Assembly (NCBI GenBank): GCA_002221725.1
Contig: NJFT01000150.1
Coordinates: forward strand, 38,066 to 102,065
Direction of reading: 5' to 3'
From: Scedosporium boydii
Taxonomy: Eukaryota; Ascomycota; Sordariomycetes; Microascales; Microascaceae
DNA length: 64,000 bases
Below the pieces are notes generated by a model. It saw only the letters and a list, made by a program, of their open reading frames with translations, was not told the origin of the DNA and did no database searches. This document shows, piece by piece, positions 21,792 to 33,410 of the stretch (positions are counted from its first letter, which is position 1; every line of letters starts with the position of its first letter). The position numbers and the translations under genes were made by a program.

Positions 21792-22559
21792 TTGAAAACA
21801 CAAAAGAGTAAGGCGTCTACTCGTTTGTGTCATCAACTCTCAACATCTGAATTATGCCGTCATCACCACTCAGGTACTACATCGGTGAAACCGTGGCGCT
21901 GTTTAAGCTAACAGTCGAATATATATCTAGCCTGTAAGCTTCTAAACTATGTATTGTATTCGATGCTGTCATACTACTCGAACTACAGTTTGGCTGGTGG
22001 TCTAACTACAGTTTCATTTTTGCACTTGTCTCGCAATACCCCTCTGAGGATCTTTCAACTGGGGCTTTTGGGAATGCTATCAGTAAACTCCACGCCACCT
22101 TTCAACCACTTGTATCTCACCTTATAGATGGCCAGCCTGGATGTAGACTACTATATCGAGTATGCACAACTGGCTGGAAAACCCAAGTTCGACACCCTCT
22201 CCCTGGCAGATAGCGCCGCCAAATATGCTAGGGCAAGGGCCTTTCTCGAGGCAGTCGAAATTCTGCGTTCAAGGATAATACATTGTCTCGGGACAAGGAG
22301 AACGGTATCTTTGTAGACGTGGATAAGACCTGTACAGCGCCATCTTCTCCTAAAAGGCCCAAACCAAGTCACGAGTGAGGAAGAAGATAGGGAAACAAAG
22401 CATATTTGATGGATACGCGTCCATGATAACATGTCCCATTCAGGTGTCAAGCAGGCAGTGGCCAAAAGACAACAGGGTCATCAAACAAAGAGGGGAATTG
22501 TTATTCTTAGCCATGAGGAATACCAACACACTAATGGAGGTTTCTAGTTCAAAGAGACA
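21792..22559. other. Intergenic, nothing certain
   Basis: A 63-codon frame at 22128 has no recognisable family. No other signal. Confidence 0.4.
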
Positions 22560-22812
22560 GGGATATATCTCTACTCTTTATATAAGGCCTCTACTTCTCT
22601 ATAGACTTACTTTTACTATATAAAACTCCTTTAATAGATTAATAAGCTTAAATAAGCTTAATATACTAACTTATTAAATATAGAGTTCTAAAATATTATA
22701 TTAAAAATTATAAAAAAAATACTATTTAAAATAAAGTCCTTAATTAATACTAAGTAATTAAAGATAAAAAATAAAATTATTTCAAATAATATTTTTTAAA
22801 AAGCTTAAAATC
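22560..22812. repeat. AT-rich island
   Basis: About 250 bp of strongly AT-rich sequence with abrupt edges against normal composition, rich in TTAATA/TATTAA-type words and TA dinucleotides. This is the usual appearance of a RIP-degraded repeat in ascomycetes; no coding remnant can be read. Confidence 0.5.
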
Positions 22813-23215
22813 TAGTAAGTTTTATGCTCTATACACTGGTCTCGGGCTGAGCCTCGACAACTCCCCTACATAATTATAATAACTTCTTCGACTCTTGTAT
22901 TGCGCCTTCGCTTCCTCCTTAATCTCCTTGCATAGCTGGCCTGCATGACAATTCCCGGCTGGGGGTACGAAGACACCACAGCCACCACCGGTCTTGCACT
23001 CGCCGGCAAAGGACGTCCAAAGCACAAGCACCCAAGCTGGCTTTATTAAAATACCAGAACAGCTGGCCTCCCTTCGAGCCCTTTGCCTTACCCAAGACCG
23101 AGACCGATACCTGTGGGATAATCCTAGAATTTCAGAGAAGAGGAAGAAAAAAAAAAATAGAAAAGAAGAAGAAAAACGAAAAAATAATGCACAAATTTGT
23201 TTAGAAGGAGGAACG

Positions 23216-23305
23216 GGGGCCAACCGGGGATTGAACCCGGGACCTCTCGCAACTAAGCAGAGGGTGTTACCCTAAGCGAGAATCATACCACTAGACCATC
23301 GGCCC
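23216..23305 (-). tRNA. tRNA-Pro(AGG) with an 18-nt intron
   Basis: Read on the minus strand, the acceptor arms GGGCCGA and TTGGCCC pair (one G-T). The A-box GGTCTAGTGGT and B-box GGTTCAATCCC are both present, and the T stem is CCGGG/CCCGG. The anticodon stem CTCGC/GCGAG holds the loop TTAGGGT, giving anticodon AGG (proline). An intron of about 18 nt follows the base 3' to the anticodon, the standard position. A T6 run about 40 bp downstream on the minus strand can serve as Pol III terminator. Total 90 nt including the discriminator base. Confidence 0.9.
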
Positions 23306-24379
23306 TTGTTTCCCTTCCGGGTTTGCTGTGATTGTTGGTGACGGGGCCGTTTCCTATCTAGCCCTAAACAGGCTGGCCTCTGAATCGATCTCCAATTTAT
23401 CCTCCACCACCCCACACTTGGCCGTGATGGACATGCCACGCTTCGATTTCTAGCCGCCACAGGCTCACAGCAGCTTCCAGAACACAACGCAATTGCAATC
23501 GGTGCTTAAAATTCTCTAGATAAAGACAATCCCAATACCGGACACTCTTTTGCCCACTGCTTTCTAATATTTCCTCAAGTCGCAGAGGGACTTGGCCGCT
23601 CGTTGACCCCTTACCCCATAGCCCAAGACGCCTTGGGACGGCAGGCCGGCGCGGGACTAACACCGGTCCACGTTGGTGCGCCAGATGATGACGGAAATCG
23701 TTTATGGGCCTCACTACTGCTCTCCGGATCTAATAGTTAACTGAGAACTGGTTCATGTCAATATACATAACAGAGCAAGACCCCAATGCTGCAGATGAGC
23801 AGTTTAGTGGCCAAAAGGTTAAATATCACAACCGGCCGGAAAGTGGCTGCAAAGTTTCCGCAAGAATTGTCAATTAGAAACCGAGACCACACAATCGGAG
23901 TCCCAACGAAAAGGGAACTGTGTCACGGCGGGCATATAAGACCGCCATTTCATAAGAAGAATGAACAAGAAGCCGAATTCTAATGACAATTTCGAAAGAT
24001 CGGATCTGATCATGAAAGAACATGTATTATGATGACGGAGGCGACCGAAGAAGGGCTGGATACTAGAGCTGAAATACTGTGGTAATGACTGAACTCAGTG
24101 AACTGCACTGTCTGAACTTGTAAGCGGAAGGAAGTGGAAGCATTATTATTATCTTATGTATAGATGTAAGTAATAAGTAATAAGATTTAAACGTCCTCAG
24201 CGTAGGCTGCAGATATTGCTAGTTCCCCGACAGGTTATTACCTGCGGGCTTCGAATGCATGCAATTCTGCTCATCGTTCATTTCTCAACCACTTCAACCG
24301 TCCGGATCCCCAGCTGTTTGCTGTTCCGAGCTCTTCTTGTCTTCAGGGATATAACGAATCATGGCCCATAGAAGGGCGG
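23306..24379. other. Intergenic with one copy of a dispersed repeat
   Basis: No gene seen. The stretch 23955-24056 is a diverged copy of 34816-34918 (see repeat entries). Confidence 0.4.
23955..24056 (+). repeat. Dispersed repeat, copy A
   Basis: It shares with 34816-34918 the ordered words ATGAACAAGAAG, TCGGATCTGA or TCAGATCTGA, TTATGAT and GAAGAAGGGCT, in the same orientation with substitutions and small gaps between. The parent element is not recognised. Confidence 0.6.
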
Positions 24380-25153
24380 CTAAGAATAACGCAGATAATG
24401 CACACCAATAGCCAAGAGTAGAGTTCTACCAAACCCGTTTGGGGTTCCCGTCCCCGGGGTGGATGGCCTGTCGTATCTCCCGTCGGAGATGATCTCACCA
24501 GGGGTCCACGTCGGCACGAACATGGAATTGGTCAGTGTGGGTAGCTTCGGTGTTAGAGTCGATGTGTCCGACGCAGCCCATTCTACAGCCCAAGGTTCAT
24601 GTATTAAGAGAGTCTTGGTCGACTCTGCGGTGTTCGGTGGCGCATCGTCGCTCGAATTTGCCGCCTTATCGGTGCGAGTAACCCAGGGTGTGCATCGGTC
24701 AGGGCCCGTGTAGAATCGGCCGATTCCCTCGAATGTGTAGCCGCTAGGATTTTGTAATTTGGTAATTTTGTTAGCCGCTCTGTTGTATTCTGGTAAAGTA
24801 GCTATGTAGCGACATATGCAATTAATCATGTTGAGGATTGGTCCAACAAACCTATTACAGCAGAAAGCCGTCGTCCTAGTCCTGCCGACCTGATTCTCGC
24901 GGATGGCAAAGTACGTCCAGTCGCTGGGGCACACAGCTGGGCTAAGGATGGCGCCTTTCCAACCAGTCGGGTAGCATGACGCGAGAGGCTGGGATACCAG
25001 AGTGGCAAATGTGGGCCGCGTGTTATCGCGGTAAGTGTGCTTGGTTATAGAACTCCAGTAAGATGTGCAGTCAGGCGGCTGTACAAATGGAGTGGTGAGG
25101 GCAAGAAAAGGCGTGACTGTCTCGAGGACAGACGGGATGGTGTCGGACGCCAT
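24380..25153 (-). CDS. Secreted or membrane-anchored cysteine-containing protein, unknown function
   Basis: A 257-residue frame of the kind found in many fungal surface proteins. It has TTPFVQPPDCTSYW near the N terminus, CYPTGWKGAILSPAVCPSDWTYFAI, then CCNRF, and GRFYTGPDRCTPWVTRT, with cysteines spaced as in that family. As drawn it ends in LLLAIGVHYLRYS. Another frame of the same bases reads a clean membrane helix (ALSALFLAALLWAMIRYIP) plus a charged tail, so a small intron or a frame change near 24425-24430 may give the true C terminus. A second intron in the middle is possible. Function unknown; a wall or plasma-membrane location is inferred. Confidence 0.5.
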   Translation of the reverse strand: MASDTIPSVLETVTPFLALTTPFVQPPDCTSYWSSITKHTYRDNTRPTFATLVSQPLASCYPTGWKGAILSPAVCPSDWTYFAIRENQVGRTRTTAFCCNRFVGPILNMINCICRYIATLPEYNRAANKITKLQNPSGYTFEGIGRFYTGPDRCTPWVTRTDKAANSSDDAPPNTAESTKTLLIHEPWAVEWAASDTSTLTPKLPTLTNSMFVPTWTPGEIISDGRYDRPSTPGTGTPNGFGRTLLLAIGVHYLRYS

Positions 25154-26812
25154 AACTCCGGGGGCTGCTGCGATTGTAGGTAGTGAGCGAAGGACTGAAA
25201 TATCTGGGGTTGCTGGGCCCTGGGTGGAGCGTTTTATTATAAAATCTCATTTGCCAAGTCCTCGAAGATGCATCGAAAAGCGACCCCGGATAGACATGTA
25301 CCAAGGACGAAGCCTCGAGCTAAAACCGGGGCAAAGGACGGGCGCGATGGAAACGGGAAGACCCGCCCGTTCGATTAAATTGCTTGCAATCAGGAGACCC
25401 TGCTGCTCCAGCCCCCCTGCGCCGATCAATGTTACACCATGCTTAAAAGTACCTTCGTATCGACAGCGTGGGCTCAAGCCTCAGCCTCACTCGCCCTTGG
25501 CATTCGTATAGACGCTCCAGCCCCAAACGTTCCCGCTTCCAATCGATCGTAGGGTCCGATTGTAGCGGTCTGATCAAACGAAAAATAAACTGGCAACACG
25601 AGCAGTATATTTGTCTGTCTATTATCGGACATACGCGTACACACCCTGGTAACCGCATTCCCACGCCTCCACCTATCCAGTTAGTCATGGCGCCAAACTG
25701 CAAGTCTTTCCACTTTGTCCGGATTGGCAGGGATGTCTTGGGCTCTGGGGACTTCTGTAGCAGCTTCAACACTTGTTGGGATAGAATAGGGCAGCCCATG
25801 AGTAGGTAATCCCTTCCCGAGATTTGTATCGACACTGCTCTGTAATTTCTGGTCCTAATGAAAAGGGTTACACAGAGAGAAATCAAAAAACCTCGTAATA
25901 CTCTGCGTTACTGAGCAATTGCTTTGACTGTCGCTATCGATACTTCAATAAATAATGTCCATACGCTTTTCTGCGCTGCCGAACTTGCTCAACGCACATG
26001 ATACTACAAAATGTTTTATCAGGCATTGAGGTCTCCTGTTAGCCGCTAATCCTTTTCTAGGACGAGTGACTGGGCTGGGAAGTTCCAATGGCCAGAAGTA
26101 GTATTTTACGCGGAGCATCTAATCTGCTACTTCTGCCTATGTCTGGAGGGTTTACCAGATTCTTTAAGTTAAAAGAAAACTTAATAATTGTCTCATTAGA
26201 CAGCTGCCTCCTAGATACATCAGAAAAATCATTATCGATAGTACGACGGGAGTGCGTGAAAGTTAGAGCTTCATCGCTTCTCGGACTACTTGGCGAGCTA
26301 ACTTCCGGCGGGTTGACTTGACGAGCTTTACAACCACTATGCGAGGGGATCCGTTCCTTTTCGAAAAGCATGTGCTAGTAGTAGGAAGCCCTGGTGAAGT
26401 TGGGACCCTTTGAGGAGACTCTGGATTGGGCTATTGGAGGTCTTTTACTATATTAAACGAGATAAAAACGGGCTCTTTGGAGAATACGTCCCTGGTCTAG
26501 GCAATAGACATTCTCTCAACCGCACTACTTGGCCGTACTCACTACTGTAATGGCAAGTATTTGGGTCACTAAGCTCCGACCGTGCAGGATCTAGACGGAA
26601 TAGAAAAGATGGCTTTATTATCGAGTATAGGTTTCCGCTCATTTATTGAATCCCGGCTTGAGCTGTAAGTGATCTCGGGGTAGGCGATGTTCTTGCACTG
26701 ATCAGTGAAATCTAGACATCTGCTGCATTTCAAACAGGTGTCTATCCGCTATCTCCTTCTCCTCACCATACTCCTAGTCACCTAGATTGCCAGGATTTCA
26801 GTGTCTGGCAGA
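25154..26812. other. Intergenic, nothing certain
   Basis: Frames up to about 148 codons are open near 25065-25890 on both strands but overlap and match no family. No RNA gene seen. Confidence 0.4.
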
Positions 26813-28533
26813 TTAAGGAAACCTCCTTCTCGACACGAATAGAGCGCAGACAGTCTGCAATGCCCCAGCTACCACCACAAGCACCCACTCCTTCCCAATG
26901 GTATTGACAATCACGTCGAGACATTTTCCCTTTAGCTCCGGGCTCAGCTCCTGAATTAGATGGCTCCTGGACCCAGCAATCGCCCCCTGAATCTCCGCGT
27001 CCGAATACCCCATGCCACCCAGGACACTCTTCATCCCCTTAAATGCCTCGCTTTGAAAATTTGCACTTGCGATAACGAGCCCCAGGAGCTGACTCTGGCC
27101 CTGAGAAATATTCATGAACTGTATGACTTCAGAGATTTTGTCTGTTGCGACAAGCCGTGTCCCCACGTCGTAGCCGGCTTGGCAAACGGTAACGCCCAAA
27201 GCCACAAGAACAGAAAATCCGTAGATGTGGGCATCGGGTGTGGTAGCCTTGACGGTATGCATGGCGGCCCCGCCAGCCGTCAGAAGTACTCCAGACACGA
27301 GATACCAGGTAATATGGTAGCCCGTTCTGGGTAGGGCATATCCGCAGGCGAGGATAGCGACAACAAAAATGCAAACGAATGGCATTAGCCTTATAGCAGC
27401 ATTCGTGCCGCTCTCGCCATGGACAAAGAGGTAGTAGGATGGAATGTAGTAGATTCCCACAAAAAGGGAGGCGCCGGAACAGGACATGCAAACGTATAAC
27501 AGGATGAGCTGGGGGTTCCGAAGAAGTTCGCATGGGAACAGCCTGTCAGCCTTATTTGTAAAGACGGCAAAGTGCTGCGTTATGATAAATGTTGCCGCTA
27601 GCACAACAAATAAGACCAAGAGGACAATGAACCGAGGGTCATTCCATTCCCAGATGGCGCCACCAAAGGTAAAAGCAAGAACGAAACAGACGTACATTGC
27701 GGCGGTCAAGGTAATACCTAGCCAGTCGAGGTTTCGTAATTTTTCCGCCGTCATCCTTTCGGGCTGTCTTGGGAGCGAGGGCAAAAAGAAAAGATAGATC
27801 GGACTCATAACACCGAAGACGACAAGGTTGAGGTAGAATGCCCATCGCCACGTTGCGGCGCTATCAGCTAGGGAGCCCCCGACTATGGGGCCAAGGATGC
27901 AGCCGCCGCCGTACACGAAGCCAGTAACGCCGACATAAAAGGCTGACTCGGTGGGGGACGTAGTGGTAGAGATCAGGTTGAGCGTTCTAATTTGGGCCGG
28001 TTAGTTTGTTCCCCTGCCAGCCAGGCGTAACGATAAAGAACCTACCCCAGGTACATTCCAGCCCCACCTACGCCAGCCCATACTCTTCCAACAATCATGG
28101 CGTCCATGGTTGGGGCTGCTCCACACAGGGCGCTCCCGGCGGCAAACATGGTAAGACTACCGATGAACAACCACTTCGTGTCGAATAGAGTGTACGCCTT
28201 TCCTAGCGGCAAGATTCCACAGACGGAGCCAAGGGTAAAGCCCACGCCGAGCCAGCCCAGCTGGGTGACATTGTTAAAGGAGTCCGATATGGCGGCTTGG
28301 ATATCGGCAGCGATGGTGGTGTCGAGGCCGTAGAGGAGGTTGGCAGAGAAGATGGCGACACAGACGAGGAACCATTTGTAGCCCGTTATGGTCCGCTTTC
28401 TGGGAAGCTCCTCTGAGCTAGTTCCCTGTCCGGAAGAGTCGTTGCCAGATTCGATAGTAGTTCGTGATCCGTTGGGATGTTTTTCAAGATCCAATTGGCT
28501 TGTAGTGTTGGGGATGTGCTCAGTACTCGGCAT
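26813..28533 (-). CDS. MFS drug/efflux transporter, DHA2-like (553 aa)
   Basis: Exons 28533-28046 and 27986-26813, with a 59-nt intron GTAGGT..TAG whose splice completes GGA ACG. A hydrophilic N-terminal tail is followed by a 14-helix-type transporter: YKWFLVCVAIFSANLLYGLDTTIAADIQ in helix 1, GKAYTLFDTKWLF at the first loop (motif A position), AMIVGRVWAGVGGAGM in helix 4, and the antiporter motif C-like GFVYGGGCILGPIVGG in helix 5. This is the pattern of fungal proton-antiport multidrug or toxin-efflux pumps. The divergent neighbour is a Zn2Cys6 regulator, a common efflux-pump/regulator arrangement. The exported compound is unknown. Confidence 0.85.
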
Positions 28534-29001
28534 GGTGGGCGGCTGTTATGCCAGGAAAGCAGGAAGGCTCTGTGTGTGGGTTTGGCCTTTGATACAATAT
28601 GCTCCCGACTCCCGACACTTTATAAGTTTTTGAATAGCTACCCGCCATCGCGATTATAAATTCGTTGTCCTAGTCGAAAGGTAGAAGCATTCTCTCTGCT
28701 TATCAACCGGGGCTTGGATTGATTTCAGGACTCACGATAGGATTTCCTGATTTGGTTAGACCGGCTCCTTCCTATCGACTTGCCAATCACAGTCTCTGGA
28801 ATATTCGGAGGTCGAGAGTCTCACCAATTATGAAGACCGGAATCTACGGAGTTTTGTGTACGCTATTCCGCATCTCCTTTCCGCAAACCCCACGACTCTG
28901 CTCGAAAATCACTGGCCCTTCCGGAGTTGACGGTACATTTCGGACCCGATTCCTGACCACCAACAGTCGTTTCTTTTCCTTCTCTTCTTTCCCCATTCCC
29001 C
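28534..29001. promoter_or_regulatory. Shared divergent promoter of efflux pump and Zn2Cys6 regulator
   Basis: 468 bp between two start codons facing away from each other. No clear CGG pair was found by eye. Confidence 0.5.
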
Positions 29002-31427
29002 ATGGAAGGCAGACACTACTATCCACTTTCCCTTCAGCCCAGCGCTCCTCGAGAGACAACAATTCCTCTTACCAAGCCGCCCCGAAAGCAGGTATCTCGG
29101 GCTTGTGAGGGATGTCGAGTGCGGCGCGTTAGATGTGATAATTCCATTCCCTGTCGCCATTGTCGATCGCGAGGGATCGATTGCACGAAGAGAAGACCGG
29201 ACGAGGTCCGTACACTACCTCAAGCTCTCAGGTACGTTAAAAAAAAATCGCAGCCATCCTCCATTGCAGAGAAGTATATCCCGCTGATAGGTTGTGAAGT
29301 GAGATTGAGCGACTCAGAAGTCAGGTCGCTGACCTCCATGCCCAACTGCGCCGTGGCCGAGAGGACACGCGTCTGACCTCCAGCCCCGGGACGCCGGGAG
29401 CTCTCCCCACGCCTGAAAACTCAGCCGTTGTTCGCCCCGAGACATTGAGATCCGACGCAGCCTGTAGGCTAAGCTCCGGATCGTCCGGCAATATCCCACC
29501 ATGGGAGGGACTCCATGTCGCCACGGCTCGGTCGGAGCAGACGTCATATTATGGCCCAGCCTCAACAGTTTACTTTCTCAGTCGCATCGGATCCTATCTG
29601 GCCTCAGCCCTCCACGAGCCGATAGTCAATCGGAGTATGCAGTTGCAAGGCGCAAGCACAGCCGTTTCGAGTCTCGCAACCTCTACCCATGATCCCCAAG
29701 ACGTCAGTCTCACTCAAGCAGCTGATCATAGACCGGAACGACCCGAGTGCAAGCCGTTCTTTCTGCCAAGAGCCCAGGAAGAATATTTCATCGGCTTTTT
29801 CTGGGAGACGTACCATTGCACACTACCTATGATCGACGAGGAAGAATTTCGGCGACATTATGTCTCTCTCTGGGCAGACGCCTCCGGAATTGAAAGAAAG
29901 CCTTCGCCCTTGGTCGACATCATCCTTGCCCTGTGTATGCAGTACGGCCTCGCATTTCTTCCTCGGGGAGGTACCGCAAAGTCGATCGCCGACAAGGCCA
30001 GCCCTTTTAGAGACCCGCAGATTGCGGGGAAATGGTACTATAGACGTTGCCAGTCCCTCCTAGCACTAGAGGTCGAGAGTCCGAGCCTTACGGTGGTTCA
30101 ATGTCACGTCTTATCCGCTGTGTATCTCTGTTGTGCGTCCTTCCAGAACACAGCACACAGCACACTGGCTCTGGCGGTGCGGGCCGCTCACATTCTCGGT
30201 CTCCATATTGATCCGCCGACGGATGTGTCTGACAGCGAAAAAGAACTGCGTCGGCGCGTCTGGTGGTGCCTCTATACTATCGAGACGAAAATGTCGATCA
30301 AGGTGGGCCGGCCCTTTGTAGGGTTGGATTGGAGCGCCTCAGTCGCGCCTCCGTCGGATAGCCCCGAAGCGGCATCGCTGCTTGGAGGGAACCTCGGAAC
30401 TTACGGATCCGACGTCAGCTGGCTGACATATTCGGTTCAGTTTCAGAGGCTCATTCTCGCATCCCGCGACGTTTACTGCGCGCTTCACGACGAGATTTCC
30501 GCAGTCCTCTGGAAGAAGGGTACCAAAACGCTTTATACAGACCCCCAAGCGATGGAACATTGTGCTGAGTTTCTTTCGTCTCGAAAGGGCCCGCTGCTAG
30601 ACTGGATCGCCCAAGTCCCTAAAGGTCTTACAATTCCTCGGAGTAACGACTCCAGCGCACCGTTTTCCACCGATCGAACAGCTGTGAGACTTAACACGGA
30701 CGCGCCGCTGTGGCTTCAGAGACAGCGAATATCCCTCGAGTTGTCGTACCATATTATGTGCATGAACCTTTATCGACTCTTCATTATCTTTTCCTCGCAC
30801 ACCTCAAATCATGGAGTGACCTACAGCCCCATAGTTGAAAAGCACGCGACAACGGCTGTGAGACACGCCATGATCCATACGCAAATCATGTACCAAGTCC
30901 TAAGGGAGACCGACATTTTAAATGGGTGGTTGGAGGGTTTTCAGTGGCAATGGAATGCCGCTGTGACCATTCTAGGATTCATCATAGCCTATCCAGTAGG
31001 CCCGTCAACGCCACCGGCCAGAAAATCTGTCGAGAAAGTGACCGAGATTTTTGAGATGTTCAAGGAGAACTTCGCTGTTGCTAATAGTGCGGCAATGTTG
31101 ACGAGGGACCTAGTTGAGAAGGCAGATATCCTAACTGATCGGTTCCGGGAGGGACTGATGGGCTCTCCTTTCCCTGTACCGATATTCAATCCGGCGGGGG
31201 ACACAACAAAGTCGAACTCTGTCAGTGCGGTATCAAATGGTGTTGGAGGAGGGATGGAACCTAGCCCGACAACTGTTGAGGATATTCTTGGGTCGGGATT
31301 TTACTCCGATTTCATCGACTCTGCCCTCTCGGTGGATGCTTTTAGCAGCTTTGAGGAGTTTTACAGCGATGGATTTAATTTATTATCATCTATAGATCCG
31401 ACTACGTTGCCTGATCACTATAGATAG
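29002..31427 (+). CDS. Zn2Cys6 transcription factor with fungal_trans domain (785 aa)
   Basis: Exons 29002-29231 and 29300-31427, intron GTACGT..AAG; an acceptor nine bases earlier would create a stop. The zinc cluster is CEGCRVRRVRC then C-x5-C-x2-C-x6-C, ending RSRGIDC. Right after the splice comes a linker coiled coil (EIERLRSQVADLHAQL). The fungal_trans region is clear: EEYFIGFFWETYHCTLPMID, then LALAVRAAHILGLHID and RRRVWWCLYTIETKMSIKVG. An acidic, aromatic C terminus (FSSFEEFYSDGF) could be an activation region. It probably controls the divergent efflux pump; this is inferred from arrangement. Confidence 0.85.
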
Positions 31428-31597
31428 CCTAACCTCAATATTATCTTATCAAGGAAAGAGTAGACGGAACCTATCCCAGGCTCATCTGCTTCTGTGCCTT
31501 CGTAGGGATCTTCTCTACTACTACAATCTCCACATTGACTATAAGCTCACTGTCAAGCCCATTCTTCTTAATAAAGCGCTCTCGTATAATATAGATT
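31428..31597. other. Short gap, nothing seen
   Basis: A region between the regulator's stop codon and the end of the STAND relic. Confidence 0.3.
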
Positions 31598-32338
31598 TTA
31601 CTCCTCCATTGAATTGACGCCGAGCGTAGAGTCGACTTCATATGTCTCCTCCAGATCATTACCACGGCTATTGCCTTCGCCGTCGGAATTAGACAAGACC
31701 GGGGCTGGCGGAAGATAGGAGAATGTTGGGGGCTCCCTAATCTCCGTTTCTCTGTCACTTGGGACGACAGGCACTGAGGCATATATGTCGGGCGTAGCGT
31801 CATCGTTAGCTCTCTCGTTCAGGATGGTGCCAGGAGCACTGTCTAAATCATTTGAGTACATGTTGAGTGAACCCTTCCATAGATTTGGAACAATATCAGC
31901 GATTCCTCTACCTCGAGGTCTCTTTCTTCCAAAACACCTCGTTCCTCTCCAGATTCCACCGCCGGATTTCCCTACACACAAGTAGAGTGTAATAAGTTGT
32001 TGACGACGGCGGGCGGTATACGATTTTCCTCAGGAGTTCTCCGGGTAGACGAACCATTGATAAAGGAATTGTAATCGAACGGAGGGAGCAGTTGTCGAGG
32101 ACAGGAAGGATCTGCGACTGCATAGATTTGGGGATGATTGTATTGTTGCAGGTTGTGGTATCGACTTTGAGCATCTCGAGGCGGAATTTAAGCCAGAATA
32201 GCCCCAGAACAAGAGGATCCAGGTCTTCCTGTGCTTCGCAGTAACCTCGTACAAAGTTCGTGAGAGCTAGCGTCGCCTTGCCTATAGAAGCTAGGACCGT
32301 GACACAGCTGACCTGACTGTTATTAAAAGAGGATCCAT
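31598..32338 (-). pseudogene. Relic of a STAND/NLR-type protein N-terminal domain
   Basis: From ATG 32338 (minus) the product begins MDPLLITV, then shifts frame at a tandem GTCAGGTCAG. If one GTCAG is ignored, the frame continues with VTVLASIGKATLALTNFVRG, EDLDPLVLGLFWLKFRLEML and CNNTIIPKSMQSQILPVLDN. That pattern (ALTNFVRG, L-D-L-E leucine pattern, SLRKQI-like, LDNC) matches the N-terminal regulatory domain of fungal STAND (NLR-like) proteins. Later parts (31598-31981) are an unrecognised acidic sequence. No NACHT domain follows. It lies about 1.1 kb from, and divergent to, the caspase-like gene at 33411, a protein type often linked to STAND receptors. Confidence 0.5.
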
Positions 32339-33410
32339 GTCAGGTTATCACACCGAGACGCTATTCCTCACTATTCAGCTCGTATCGACCGGTAAGTTCA
32401 CTCGCTCATCGAAAAGACTGGAATAACACTTCTTCGCGTCTCTGTGCCACCTAAACGTGGAATTGATTGGCTCGGACAGCTTCTTGTTGTTGCATTCTTT
32501 GATTTAGCATGTATCAATCCAAACCCAGTCAATTTTATCCTTCAACGGCCATTCGCAAATCGACTAGATGTTCAGGAAACCATTCTTGAAGGGCCGTGGC
32601 CTTGGTAGTCCTGGCAGTACTAGCTCTTATTAAGATAATTTATATATAAGTAAGGCGTTTTATTAGCGTAACGCGTAGGTAATTTATAAAGTATACGTCT
32701 AAGCTATAAATCTACCTCATCGGCCGGCCTGAGGCATGAAAAGCACGTCATTGATGAATGCGAGGCCTTGAACAAGAAAGGTTAGACCTGTAGCCCCGAG
32801 GCTCTTGTCGTGCCTTGCGGCTCTTTCTGTGTGGCTCCTTAGAATGCCTATTGTACTGCGCACTAATACACTGCTTAGGATAGATAGATAAGTTTGAACA
32901 TTAGCCCCTGCGTGGTCCGCAGCGAAGGACGAACGAGTTAGGTTGTTGAATTTACCAGTTTTACTAAATTCCTGGATTCCTCGATTCTATCCCCCCACCC
33001 ACCACCCCCAAGTTACTTCCCCATTCGACATCGGTGCCATGTGATATTTTGCGGGCACCACCGCATTCAGAGGGCATACATGAAGTACTTCGTGCCTGCC
33101 TCCTTCGCGTTGACTGGTCAACTCACATGAATTCGCGCGAACTTGACAGTTCTCACCACGTGGTTCTACAATTGCGTCACTTTATTTTCCTACGGTTCCA
33201 AATATGGCTTCAGTTACTTCTTGGTTCCTGCATCGCCCTCCATCCTATCCTCTTGGCCACTCGCCCAACATCTACTCTCCCCAACTGGGCATCATCAAAT
33301 TCAATTCCTTAATCGCTTTCCCCTTGCTGGATACTCCAACCACCCTTCATCACAACAGATTTACACAAACCACTTACCCTATCATCAACGCCCTCCCCCT
33401 ACTGCCCAAA
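32339..33410. other. Intergenic, partly AT-rich
   Basis: 32620-32720 is AT-rich with TTTATATATAAG-type words, possibly a RIP-worn repeat. The rest is the upstream region of the caspase-like gene. An in-frame extension of that gene to 33204 is open but looks like 5' UTR (proline/threonine-rich, low conservation expected). Confidence 0.4.

Noticed and set aside
25065..25886. Open frames of 113-148 codons on both strands
   Set aside because: They overlap each other and have no recognisable pattern.
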